The notes beneath the pieces were generated by a model. That model did not search any database and was not told where the DNA came from. It saw only the letters and a list, made by a program, of their open reading frames with translations. From the NCBI RefSeq assembly GCF_001044235.1, contig NZ_JYNL01000064.1, positions 276,981 to 340,980 on the forward strand: a stretch of DNA of 64,000 bases. The letters are read 5' to 3'. This DNA is from Mycolicibacterium chlorophenolicum. GTDB taxonomy: Bacteria; Actinomycetota; Actinomycetes; Mycobacteriales; Mycobacteriaceae. Each line of letters starts with the position of its first letter. Positions within the stretch are counted from its first letter, which is position 1. The translations under genes and the position numbers were made by a program. Shown in pieces: positions 45,142-55,001 of this stretch.

Positions 45142-45533
45142 GCAGAGTCCTCGTCCTGGCCGCTGCGGTGGCGGTCCTGCTCGCCGGCTGCGGCGGCGAC
45201 AAGAGTGCCGAGGAGACGACCTCGAATGCCGCCCAGCCGTCGATGACCGACGCCCAGGCCGCGCCGCAGCGCCTCGTGCTGGACGTGACGATCAAGGGCG
45301 GCACCGTCACCCCCACCAACGAACAGTTGCAGGCAACGGTGAAGCAGCCGATCGTGATCCGCGTCGACAGCGACGCCGCCGACGAGTTGCACGTGCACTC
45401 CACGCCCGAGCACTCGTTCCCGATCGCCGTCGGTCCCGGGCAGTCGTTCCAGTTCACCGTCGACATGCCCGGCCGGGTCGACGTCGAACTGCACGCGCTG
45501 AACAAGACCGTCGCCACGATCGCTGTGCAGTGA
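45138..45533 (+). CDS. Cupredoxin-like lipoprotein
   Basis: 131 residues, GTG start. Seen: a signal peptide with lipobox LAGC at C18, a Ser/Thr/Gln linker, and a cupredoxin-type beta sandwich with TIKGGTVTPTNEQLQATVKQPIVIRVDSD and ADELHVHSTPEHSFPI, in which HVH and EH are candidate copper ligands; the methionine or cysteine ligand of a type 1 site (usually near the end) is not evident (FTVDMPG has a Met). It sits in the periplasm-like space, lipid-anchored. It is coupled to the 49-residue gene before it. Confidence 0.82.
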   Translation: MSRVLVLAAAVAVLLAGCGGDKSAEETTSNAAQPSMTDAQAAPQRLVLDVTIKGGTVTPTNEQLQATVKQPIVIRVDSDAADELHVHSTPEHSFPIAVGPGQSFQFTVDMPGRVDVELHALNKTVATIAVQ

Positions 45534-45540
45534 CGGGCCG

Positions 45541-46857
45541 TTGACGACCCAACTCCTGGCACACGGTCTGGGCGGCTCGTCGGATCTGCCGATCCCGGTC
45601 ACCTACGCGCTGATCGGCGCGGCATGGGCGTTGACGTTCACCTTCGCGGTCGTCGCGTTGGCCTGGCGCTCACCGCGGTTCGACCCGGACCGGCCCGGCC
45701 GGCCGCTGCCGAGGCGGGTGACCGCCGTGGTCGACGCACCCGCGACGCGCTGGGTGCTGGCCGTCGTCTCGCTGCTGCTGACCGGCTGGGTGGCGATGGC
45801 GGCGTTGTTCGGCCCGCAGACCGCGGACAACCCGCTTCCCGGCGTGTTCTACGTGCTGCTGTGGGTCGGCCTGGTGGCGGTGTCGCTGCTGTTCGGCCCG
45901 GTGTGGCGGGTGATCTCGCCGGTGCGCGCCCTGCACCGCGTCCTGGGCCGGCCGTCGTTCGGTGTCACGTACCCGCAGGCGCTCGGGTACTGGCCGGCCG
46001 CCGCGGGGCTGTTCGCGTTCGTGTGGCTGGAACTGGCCAGCCCCGATCCCGGTTCGGTGCCGGCGATCCGGATCTGGCTGCTGGCGTATCTCGTCGTCAC
46101 GCTGGCCGGCGCGCTGTGCTGCGGCACCCGGTGGTGCGCGCGGGCCGATCCGTTCGAGGTGTACAGCACCGTCACCTCCCGGTTGTCGCCGATGCGCCGC
46201 AACGCCGACGGCCGGATCGCTGTCGGGAACCCGTTCGACCATCTGGTGTCGCTGCCGGTGCGGCCGGGCATCGTGGTCGTGCTGTCGGTGCTGCTCGGCT
46301 CGACCGCGTTCGACAGCTTCTCGGCCACCCCGCAGTGGCGGTCGTTCACGGACCGCGTCACCGACTCGGCCGCCGGGGCCACCCTGCTGCGGACCGCGGG
46401 GCTGCTGCTGTTCGCCGTCGTCGTCGCCGTGTCCTTCACCCTCGCCGCGCGGTGCACCGGCGGTGTCGACGCGCAGCGCCGCCGGGAACTGCCCGGGCTG
46501 CTGGCGCACTCGCTGATCCCGATCGTCATCGGCTACGTGTTCGCGCACTACCTCACTTATCTGGTCGAGCGCGGGCAGCAGACGATCGTTCGACTGGCCG
46601 ATCCGCTGGGCCGCGGATGGAACGTGCTGGGCCTGGCCGACAACGACGTCAGCTATGTGCTGTCGATGCACCCGGCGGTGGTGGCCACGCTGAAGGTCGG
46701 CTTCGTCGTGGCCGGCCACATCGCCGGGGTGATCGCCGCGCACGACCGCGCGCTGGCCCTGCTGCCGCGAGCCCACCAGGTGACCGGCCAGCTCGCCATG
46801 ATGCTGGTGATGGTCGGTTACACGTTCACCGGACTGTATTTGCTGTTCGGGGGGTGA
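45541..46857 (+). CDS. Polytopic membrane protein, last gene of the cupredoxin operon
   Basis: 438 residues from TTG 45541, seven bases after the previous stop. Seen: AHGLGGSSDLPIPVTYALIG, then about 10-11 membrane helices, with conserved-looking CCGTRWCARADPFEV and a late GYVFAHYLTYLVERGQQ and AAHDRALALLPRAHQ rich in His. This resembles an actinobacterial membrane family that databases often label fenitrothion hydrolase; no hydrolase motif is visible, so that name is probably carried over. Several His and Cys within helices fit metal transport, an inference. Ends 22 bases before the ANTAR gene. Confidence 0.72.
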   Translation: MTTQLLAHGLGGSSDLPIPVTYALIGAAWALTFTFAVVALAWRSPRFDPDRPGRPLPRRVTAVVDAPATRWVLAVVSLLLTGWVAMAALFGPQTADNPLPGVFYVLLWVGLVAVSLLFGPVWRVISPVRALHRVLGRPSFGVTYPQALGYWPAAAGLFAFVWLELASPDPGSVPAIRIWLLAYLVVTLAGALCCGTRWCARADPFEVYSTVTSRLSPMRRNADGRIAVGNPFDHLVSLPVRPGIVVVLSVLLGSTAFDSFSATPQWRSFTDRVTDSAAGATLLRTAGLLLFAVVVAVSFTLAARCTGGVDAQRRRELPGLLAHSLIPIVIGYVFAHYLTYLVERGQQTIVRLADPLGRGWNVLGLADNDVSYVLSMHPAVVATLKVGFVVAGHIAGVIAAHDRALALLPRAHQVTGQLAMMLVMVGYTFTGLYLLFGG

Positions 46858-46879
46858 ACGCGGGGCCGGTGGGGCTATC

Positions 46880-47566
46880 GTGCTCGATGTGCCCGACGAG
46901 GAGTCACTCGAGCAGGCGCTCGCCGGAGGCGCCCCCCAGCGCGTCGGCTGGTTCAAGTTCTTCTTCGCCGACGAACGCTGGGAATGGTCCGAGCAGGTGC
47001 AGATCCTGCACGGCTACCAACCCGGCACGGTGACCCCGACCACCGAACTCGTGCTGTCCCACAAACATCCGGCCGACCGTCAGCAGGTCGCCGCCACCCT
47101 CGAGGAGATGCGGCGCACCCACCGCACCTTCTCCACCCGGCACCGCATCATCGACACCCGCGGCGAGGTCCACGAGGTCGTGGTGATCGGCGACCGGCTG
47201 ACCGACGACGCGGGCCGGCTGATCGGCACCCACGGCTTCTACGTCGACGTCACCCCGACCGCGGCGATGACCAAGGCGATGGTCACCGCCGCGCTGACCG
47301 AGATCACCGAGAACCGGGCGGTCATCGAGCAGGCCAAGGGCATGCTGATGCTGATCTACCGACTCGACGCCGAGGCCGCGTTCGAGTTGCTGCGCTGGCG
47401 TTCCCAGGAGTCCAACGTCAAGCTCCGGGTGCTGGCCGAGCAGGTGCTCGCCGACTACGCGGCGCTGGTGTACGAGGAGTCGCTGCCGTCGCGCGAGACG
47501 TTCGACCATCTGCTTCTCACCGCTCACCAGCGTGTCGAGCGCAGCGGCGATACCGTGAGCGGATGA
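46880..47566 (+). CDS. PAS-ANTAR transcription antitermination regulator
   Basis: 228 residues, GTG start at 46880 (46889 is possible). Seen: a PAS domain (residues 20-125) with RWEWSEQVQILHGYQPGTVTP, HPADRQQVAATLEEM and GFYVDVTP, then an ANTAR domain (about 140-195) with AVIEQAKGMLMLIYRLDAEAAFELLRWRSQESNVKLRVLAEQVL spread over that range. ANTAR proteins bind dual-hexaloop RNA and stop terminator formation. The signal sensed by PAS is unknown. Its stop overlaps pncA (ATGA), so it is coupled to it. No sensor kinase is adjacent. Confidence 0.9.
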   Translation: MLDVPDEESLEQALAGGAPQRVGWFKFFFADERWEWSEQVQILHGYQPGTVTPTTELVLSHKHPADRQQVAATLEEMRRTHRTFSTRHRIIDTRGEVHEVVVIGDRLTDDAGRLIGTHGFYVDVTPTAAMTKAMVTAALTEITENRAVIEQAKGMLMLIYRLDAEAAFELLRWRSQESNVKLRVLAEQVLADYAALVYEESLPSRETFDHLLLTAHQRVERSGDTVSG

Positions 47567-48114
47567 GAGCGCTCATCATCGTCGACGTGCAGAACGACTT
47601 CTGCGAGGGCGGCTCGCTGGAGGTCACCGGCGGCGCCGCCGTGGCCCGCGGCATCAACGACCTGCTCGCCGGGACTCACGGCTACGACCACGTGGTGGCG
47701 ACCAAGGACTTCCACATCGATCCCGGCGACCACTTCTCCGACCGCCCCGACTACGTCGACTCCTGGCCGCCGCACTGCGTGGTGGGCTCCGACGGCGTCC
47801 AGTTCCACCCCGACCTCGACGTCACCCCGATCGAGGCCGTCTTCCGCAAGGGCCAGTACTCGGCCGCCTACAGCGGCTTCGAAGGCGCCGACGACGACGG
47901 CACCACCCTCGCGGACTGGCTGGGCGAGCGGGGCGTGGACACCGTGGACGTGGTGGGCATCGCCACCGACTACTGCGTCAAGGCGACGGCGGCCGACGCC
48001 GCGGCCGCCGGTCTGACGACGCGGGTCCTGCTGGACCTCACCGCCGGTGTCGCGCCCGCGAGCACCGATGAGGCGATCGACGCGCTGCGCTCCGCCGGCG
48101 TGACCGTCAGCTGA
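47563..48114 (+). CDS. pncA: Nicotinamidase/pyrazinamidase
   Basis: 183 residues. It hydrolyses nicotinamide to nicotinate for NAD salvage, and converts the pro-drug pyrazinamide. Seen: the catalytic triad D8, K96, C138, and metal ligands D49, H51, H57 and H71, at exactly the residue numbers known for M. tuberculosis PncA. ATG overlaps the ANTAR gene stop. The ANTAR-pncA pairing suggests control at the transcript level, which is not shown. It is followed 14 bases later by the Clp N-domain gene. Confidence 0.97.
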   Translation: MRALIIVDVQNDFCEGGSLEVTGGAAVARGINDLLAGTHGYDHVVATKDFHIDPGDHFSDRPDYVDSWPPHCVVGSDGVQFHPDLDVTPIEAVFRKGQYSAAYSGFEGADDDGTTLADWLGERGVDTVDVVGIATDYCVKATAADAAAAGLTTRVLLDLTAGVAPASTDEAIDALRSAGVTVS

Positions 48115-48128
48115 TCCGGGTCGGCGTC

Positions 48129-48557
48129 ATGTTCGAGCGGTACACCGAGGAAGCCAAGGAGCTGATCGGTCACGCGCAGCTGGAGGCGCGTCACCTCGGA
48201 CACAACATGCTCGGTCCGGAGCATCTGCTGCTCGGCGCGCTGCGCACCGACGGCCCGGTGGCCGTGGTCCTCACCGAGGCGGGCCTGTCCCACCCGCGTG
48301 CCGTCGAGACGCTGCGCCACTTCTGCGGCGCCGAGGTCCCGCCGCCGGAGGGCCACGTCCCGTTCAGCGACGCCGGCCGGGCCGCGCTGGGCGACGCGAT
48401 GACGATCGCCGACGAGCGGGGTGACCGGCACATCGGGGCCGAACACATCCTGCTGGCCGTGACCTGCGCCGAGGTCGACCTGACCGCCCGGCTGCTGGGC
48501 GAGATGAACGTCGACGTCGCCGCGCTGCGCGCCCGGCTCGCTGCGACAACGCTGTGA
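48129..48557 (+). CDS. Stand-alone Clp N-domain protein (ClpC2/C3-like)
   Basis: 142 residues. Seen: two Clp_N repeats, the first with FERYTEEAKELIGHAQLEARHLGHNMLGPEHLLLGAL spread over residues 2-38 and the second with FSDAGRAALGDAMTIADERGDRHIGAEHILLAV (79-111). This is the N-terminal domain of ClpC1 without any AAA+ ATPase domain. Such solo proteins in mycobacteria (ClpC2 and, as I recall, ClpC3) bind the same peptides or phospho-Arg substrates, or drugs of the cyclomarin group, as ClpC1. Its role may be to buffer or deliver ligands. It probably shares the pncA transcript. Confidence 0.85.
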   Translation: MFERYTEEAKELIGHAQLEARHLGHNMLGPEHLLLGALRTDGPVAVVLTEAGLSHPRAVETLRHFCGAEVPPPEGHVPFSDAGRAALGDAMTIADERGDRHIGAEHILLAVTCAEVDLTARLLGEMNVDVAALRARLAATTL

Positions 48558-48633
48558 TGGATCGAACGGTTGCACCGCCGCTGATGTGGGCATCCCCTAT
48601 CGCCAGAGCCGATCGCTACGCCAGGAGAGTTAC

Positions 48634-50790
<2,157 letters not shown>

Positions 50791-50872
50791 CGAGCCGCTG
50801 TGAAAGGCGTTGCGCGCCACCACGCTTAGTGTCGCGGTTCAGCGCTTTTCACCGATCCTTGTGTTAGCTTGA

Positions 50873-50998
50873 AGAAGCTGTTGCAGCCGTGGCCGCCACG
50901 TTGGCACTCGTCGTGACGAGGTGCCACCGGTCGGGCGGGCCGGAGTAGGAGCCGTAGAGCGGCGGTGACCTACCGGGTGGCCACGGTTGCCAGCTTTT
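50873..50998 (+). ncRNA. Candidate structured RNA or complex terminator between treX and mak
   Basis: About 125 bases. An outer helix pairs 50875-50880 with 50991-50996 (6 bp) and 50883-50894 with 50979-50990 (12 bp, one G-U), with only a two-base bulge between. Inside are hairpins at 50903-50925 (10 bp, one bulge), 50927-50943 (CCGG/CCGG) and 50951-50963 (GCCG/CGGC). A TTTT run follows the closing helix on the plus strand. Not recognised as a known RNA family. Confidence 0.5.
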
Positions 50999-51016
50999 CT
51001 GCTCTCTCGGCGCCGC

Positions 51017-52297
51017 TCAGGCGCTGAGGATGCGCTCGATCGATCGCATCGGGATGGGCAGCCACGACGGCCGGAAGCGTGCCTCGTAGGCCGCCTCGTA
51101 CACCGCCTTGTCGAGTTCGTAGGCCGCGAGCACCTGACCCGACGCCCGCGGATCCTCACCCGCGACGGCGGCATACCCGTCGCAGAACGCCGTGCTGTTG
51201 CGATCCACCCACTGGCGCGCCCGCTCGGCGAGCGCCCCGTCGCCGCTGTGGTCGACCAGCCGCTGGTAGGCGGCGTACTCGTACGAGCGCAGCACGCCGG
51301 CGACGTCGCGCCACGGCGAGTCGGGCCGGCGCCGTTCGTCGAGCGGCTGCCCCGGCTCGCCCTCGAAGTCGATGAGCACCCACCCCGCAGGGGTTCGCAG
51401 CACCTGACCGAGGTGCAGGTCGCCGTGCACCCGCTGCACGGTCAGCGTCTCGTCGGCCAGCTTGCGGTAGCGCTCCTCGATCAGCGGCGCGTGCGGTGCC
51501 AGAGCGGGCGCCGCGGCGACCGCGGTCTGCAGCCGCGCGAGCGCGGTGTCGACCGGGAAGGCGACCGTCGACGTGCCGAGCGTCCGGGCCAGGGCGGCGT
51601 GCACGGAGGCGACGGCCTCGCCGAGCAGACGGGACTCCTCGGTGAAGTCGGTGAAGTCGTCGCGGGTACTGGCCGTGGCCATGTCCCAACCCTCGGAGCT
51701 GTCGGCGGCGAACGCCGTCACCATCCCCAGCGCGCACGGCTGCGAGCCCCACTGGGTGTCGAAGGAGCCGAACAGCGTGGCCACGTGGGGGTTCTGCACG
51801 CGGGCCAGCTCGCGGTTGAGTTCGATGTCGGGATTGATGCCGGGAGTGACGCGGCGGAACACCTTGAGGATCGCGTCGCGGCCGAAGATCACGCTGGTGT
51901 TGCTCTGCTCGGCGCCCGACACCCGCGGTGCGGCGTCGAGCGGCAGATCGATGCCGGGCTCCTTGACGAACGTCAGCGGGCCGACGGTCGCGGACCGGTC
52001 GATCAGCGCCAGGAGGTGCCGGGCGGCCTGCGGGTCGTACATCGCGTCGTAGGCCAGCCGGTCGCCGTCGGAGCCGATCCGCGCGACGTCGCCGAACCCG
52101 TCGATCGGGGCGTCGGCCCAGCGGACCAGCACCTGGTAGCGCTCGGCGGCGCCGTCGGCGTACGAGACGTCGAGCAGCACGTGGTCGAGGTCGGGCTGCA
52201 GCGGCGTGACCACCGCCGGCGCGGCATCGGCCAGCACGCGGGTGCGGCCGGCGTACCAGCGCTGGCGGACGATCCAGTCACCGAAGGGCAGCGTCAT
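51017..52297 (-). CDS. mak: Maltokinase
   Basis: 426 residues. It phosphorylates maltose to maltose-1-phosphate, the donor for GlgE. Seen: an N-terminal cap domain (WIVRQRWYAGRTR), Lys145 in AILKVFRR, the catalytic D293 in RVHGDLHLGQVL, and metal-binding D310 in VLIDFEGEPGQP. These are the aminoglycoside-kinase-like motifs of Pep2/Mak. AGGAGAA lies just before the ATG. In M. tuberculosis mak (Rv0127) follows treS (Rv0126); here the upstream neighbour is an exported protein, so treS is not coupled to it. Confidence 0.95.
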   Translation of the reverse strand: MTLPFGDWIVRQRWYAGRTRVLADAAPAVVTPLQPDLDHVLLDVSYADGAAERYQVLVRWADAPIDGFGDVARIGSDGDRLAYDAMYDPQAARHLLALIDRSATVGPLTFVKEPGIDLPLDAAPRVSGAEQSNTSVIFGRDAILKVFRRVTPGINPDIELNRELARVQNPHVATLFGSFDTQWGSQPCALGMVTAFAADSSEGWDMATASTRDDFTDFTEESRLLGEAVASVHAALARTLGTSTVAFPVDTALARLQTAVAAAPALAPHAPLIEERYRKLADETLTVQRVHGDLHLGQVLRTPAGWVLIDFEGEPGQPLDERRRPDSPWRDVAGVLRSYEYAAYQRLVDHSGDGALAERARQWVDRNSTAFCDGYAAVAGEDPRASGQVLAAYELDKAVYEAAYEARFRPSWLPIPMRSIERILSA

Positions 52298-52368
52298 GAC
52301 GGTTCTCCTGCGTCGGGATGGGACACGTCCTCACCTACCCGGCAGGGCGGGAGACGAATCACGCGCCC

Positions 52369-53391
52369 TCAGGGCAGGAAGCGCTCGGCGCCGGCCGTCC
52401 GCACGAAGCGCACGCTGTTGGCCTGGCGGTATCCGATCACGCCGCCGCCGAAGGTCAGCAGTGCCAGGCCCGCCACTCCGGGCAGAGCCACCGCCGCGAT
52501 CTGTGCCAGCGTGGGATTGAGCACCGCGCGCGGCATGCCCTCGGGGCGCGGTGCGCCGTCGCGGGCCATGGGCCGGGCGGTGGTGCCCGGCGTCGGGGCG
52601 ACCGAGCCGCGGATCACCGGGGTGTTGGCGCCGGCCACGCCGGGCGCGGTGAACCCGGGCTCGGCGGGAACGCCGCCCGGCGTACGCACCGCCAGCTTGG
52701 GTCCGGCTCCGGCGACGGTGATCGCCCGCGGAACCGTGACGACCAGCGGCGCGCGGAACACGGTGGGATCGGCTCCGGCGCCACTGCCGCCGCCGACTGC
52801 GGTGCCGGTGCCGGCGTCGACGACGGGCGCCTCCTCCTGGGTGCGGAACGACGGCCCGGGCGGCGGAGGGGGCGGCAGGATCTGCAGCGCGGACAGGAAC
52901 TCCGTGAGCGTCGGCACCGGAATCTGCACGGTGGTGTAGAAGGTCGACGGCGCAGGCAGCTTGCCGAACGGGATCTCGCCGGGCGCAGGCAGACGCAGCA
53001 TCGGCAGGGTGATGGAGTTGCTGGTCCTCTGTGGTGCTTTCGTCGGGGGCGCGACGTCCGGCTCGGTGGAGCCGCCCGAGCCCCCGCTGCGGGTTTCCTC
53101 GTCGGTGCTCGTGTCGACGGACACCGACGGGCTGTCGGTGTCGTCGGGAGTCTGCGCCGACGTGTCGGGATCGCTGCTCCCGGTAGGTGTGTCGGGTTTG
53201 CTGGAGGCGGTGGAATCGGAGCCGGAGCCGGTCGTCCCGGATGAGGTCCCCGTGTCCGTGGACCCGCTCTGCGAGGACCCGTCGGAGTCGGACGGCTGGG
53301 CGAGCACCGGAGCCGCGGTGAAGCCGCCGATCAGCAGGCCCAGCGAGATCACACCGGCGGCCGCCAAGGCGCGCAGCGCGGGCTCCGCCAT
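52369..53391 (-). CDS. Exported Ser/Thr/Pro-rich protein with C-terminal membrane helix
   Basis: 340 residues from ATG 53391, with GGGGG upstream. Seen: a signal/TM segment (ALAAAGVISLGLLIGGFTAAPVLAQ), a long Ser/Thr/Asp/Gly-rich stretch to about residue 115, a region with proline runs (ILPPPPPPGP), short beta-like pieces (RAPLVVTVPRAITVAGAGPKL), and a final membrane helix (IAAVALPGVAGLALLTFGGGVIGY) followed by a basic tail. This is a surface-anchored, probably O-glycosylated protein. I recognise no family. No LPxTG sorting motif is present. A long upstream open frame on this strand lies opposite the HugZ-like gene and is not used. Confidence 0.75.
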   Translation of the reverse strand: MAEPALRALAAAGVISLGLLIGGFTAAPVLAQPSDSDGSSQSGSTDTGTSSGTTGSGSDSTASSKPDTPTGSSDPDTSAQTPDDTDSPSVSVDTSTDEETRSGGSGGSTEPDVAPPTKAPQRTSNSITLPMLRLPAPGEIPFGKLPAPSTFYTTVQIPVPTLTEFLSALQILPPPPPPGPSFRTQEEAPVVDAGTGTAVGGGSGAGADPTVFRAPLVVTVPRAITVAGAGPKLAVRTPGGVPAEPGFTAPGVAGANTPVIRGSVAPTPGTTARPMARDGAPRPEGMPRAVLNPTLAQIAAVALPGVAGLALLTFGGGVIGYRQANSVRFVRTAGAERFLP

Positions 53392-53529
53392 GATGCCCCC
53401 ATCTCGACCGTGCCGATGAATTGACTCCCGTCGTGATTCTCTCACATCGGCACAAGCGCCAGCCCGAATCGGGATTTGCTGCGGATCGCAACAAATCGAC
53501 GCCCCCGTCAGTTGGGTTATCGTGCCGAC

Positions 53530-54342
53530 GTGACGTCCGCCAGCCCGCCCCGCGATCACGGCGACCCCGGCGATGCGCCGACCGTCCCGCCGCCGTTGAC
53601 CGCGCCGGTCAATCCGGCCCGGCCGTCGGCCGCGGAGGAGGCCCGCACCATCGCGGCGTCGACGAACTCCGCGACGTTGGCGAGCCTGACCGCCGAGGGT
53701 GATCCGTGGGCCTCGTTCGTCACCTATGGCCTGCTCGACGGCGCGCCGGTGCTGTGCGTGTCGAATCTCGCCGAGCACGGCCGCAACCTCGCAGGTGACC
53801 CGCGGGCGAGCCTGGCGATCGTCGCGCCGGCCACCGAGTCCGATCCGCTGGCCAACGCGCGCGTCACGCTGGCCGGCCGGGTCGAGCGCCCCCGGGGTGA
53901 CGAGCAGGCCGCCGCCCGGGAAGCGCACCTGGCGGCCGTCGCGGCCGCCAAGTACTACATCGACTACACCGACTTCTCGCTGTGGGTGCTGCGGGTGCAG
54001 CGGGTGCGCTGGGTGGGCGGCTACGGCCGGATGGAGTCCACCAGCGGCGCCGACTACACCGCGGCGGCACCCGACCCGGTCGGCGCGTACGCCGCCGGAG
54101 CCGTCACGCACCTGAACGAGGACCACGCCGATGCGCTGGCCGCGATGGCACGCGCGCTCGGCGGCTACCCCGACACCACGGCCGCGTCGTGCACCGGCGT
54201 GGACCGCTACGGCCTGGATCTGCGGCTGCAGACCGATCGCGGAATGGCCTACACCCGTGTCGGTTTCGCCGCTCCGATTGATTCGATCGATGAATTGCGT
54301 TCGGCTGCGGTCGAGTTGACGCGCCGCGCGCGCGGGCATTGA
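53530..54342 (+). CDS. HugZ-like pyridoxamine-oxidase-fold protein
   Basis: 270 residues from GTG 53530. Seen: an N-terminal PPOX/split-barrel domain with TNSATLASLTAEGDPWASFVTYGLLDGAPVLCVSNLAEHGRNLAGDPRASLAI spread over 45-100, and a C-terminal DUF2470 domain with AVTHLNEDHADALAAMARALGG. This is the two-domain architecture of HugZ-type haem-degrading or haem-binding proteins. The His of HLNEDH would be a haem or flavin-neighbour residue. Haem function is by family only. It is followed by the phosphoribosyltransferase gene 26 bases on. Confidence 0.87.
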   Translation: MTSASPPRDHGDPGDAPTVPPPLTAPVNPARPSAAEEARTIAASTNSATLASLTAEGDPWASFVTYGLLDGAPVLCVSNLAEHGRNLAGDPRASLAIVAPATESDPLANARVTLAGRVERPRGDEQAAAREAHLAAVAAAKYYIDYTDFSLWVLRVQRVRWVGGYGRMESTSGADYTAAAPDPVGAYAAGAVTHLNEDHADALAAMARALGGYPDTTAASCTGVDRYGLDLRLQTDRGMAYTRVGFAAPIDSIDELRSAAVELTRRARGH

Positions 54343-54368
54343 GTCACGGCGGGCATTACGATCGCGCT

Positions 54369-54944
54369 ATGACCACCGCGCAGCGTCCCGAGACCTGGCA
54401 GGCCGCGTTCGACCTGATCCGCACCCGCGGCCACGAACGTCGCGAAGAGCCGTTCAAGTTGGCCAGCGGCCAGCTCAGCCACGACTACATCGACGGCAAG
54501 TATGCCGTCGACACCGGGGAGCGCCTCGCCGTGGTCAGCCGGGCCGTCGCGGATCTGGCCGCCGCGCAGGGCATCGAGTTCGACGCCGTCGGCGGACTGA
54601 CGATGGGCGCCGACCCGCTGGCGCACGGCGTGGCGATGGTGACGGGCAAGGCCTGGTTCTCGGTGCGCAAGGAGCAGAAACAGCGCGGCCGCGAGCAGTG
54701 GGTGGAGGGCACGCGGCTGCAGGCCGGTGACCGGGTGTTGCTCGTCGACGACGTGATCAGCACCGGCGGGTCGACCGAACTGGCGCTCGAGCGGATCCTG
54801 CCGCTCGGGGTGGTGGTGACCGGGGTGATCCCGATGGTCGACCGCGGCGACGTCGCCGCCGCGCGATTCGCCAAGCGCGACATCCCGTTTCACGCGCTGG
54901 TGACCTACCGGGACCTGGGCATCGACCCCGTCAAGGACGTCTAG
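54369..54944 (+). CDS. Orotate phosphoribosyltransferase-like protein
   Basis: 191 residues from ATG 54369. Seen: the PRPP-binding motif VLLVDDVISTGGST, FKLASGQLSHDYIDGKYAVDTGERL, GGLTMGADPLAHGVA and a flexible loop with RKEQKQRG. This is the PyrE fold, and the substrate loop is similar, but I cannot say whether it is the pyrimidine-pathway enzyme or a second phosphoribosyltransferase. No other pyr gene is near. M. tuberculosis PyrE (Rv0382c) as I recall it is rather different, so this may be a paralogue. A strong terminator follows. Confidence 0.82.
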   Translation: MTTAQRPETWQAAFDLIRTRGHERREEPFKLASGQLSHDYIDGKYAVDTGERLAVVSRAVADLAAAQGIEFDAVGGLTMGADPLAHGVAMVTGKAWFSVRKEQKQRGREQWVEGTRLQAGDRVLLVDDVISTGGSTELALERILPLGVVVTGVIPMVDRGDVAAARFAKRDIPFHALVTYRDLGIDPVKDV

Positions 54945-54950
54945 TCTCTG

Positions 54951-55001
54951 TGATTTCGGCGTGGTTGTCGTCGGTGAGCGGCGATAACCACGCCGAAGTC
55001 A
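54951..55001. terminator. Bidirectional terminator between convergent genes
   Basis: 16-bp stem TGATTTCGGCGTGGTT (54951-54966) with AACCACGCCGAAGTCA (54986-55001), one G-U, 19-base loop. Its right arm includes the stop codon of the ABC ATPase gene. Confidence 0.85.

Noticed and set aside
43373..45562. 729-codon minus-strand frame opposite the cupredoxin operon
   Set aside because: The plus-strand genes have membrane helices, lipobox and coupled starts; the minus frame is His/Arg/Asp-rich noise.
50873..50998. SRP RNA, RNase P RNA or the mycobacterial Ms1 RNA for the structured region
   Set aside because: The conserved SRP loop and RNase P motifs are missing, and the element is much shorter than Ms1 as I recall it.
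52369..53391. Sortase-anchored surface protein
   Set aside because: A C-terminal membrane helix and basic tail are present but no LPxTG-like motif, so no sortase claim is made.
53392..54339. N-terminal extension of the exported Ser/Thr-rich protein
   Set aside because: The extension runs opposite the HugZ-like gene and precedes a clear signal peptide and ATG at 53391.
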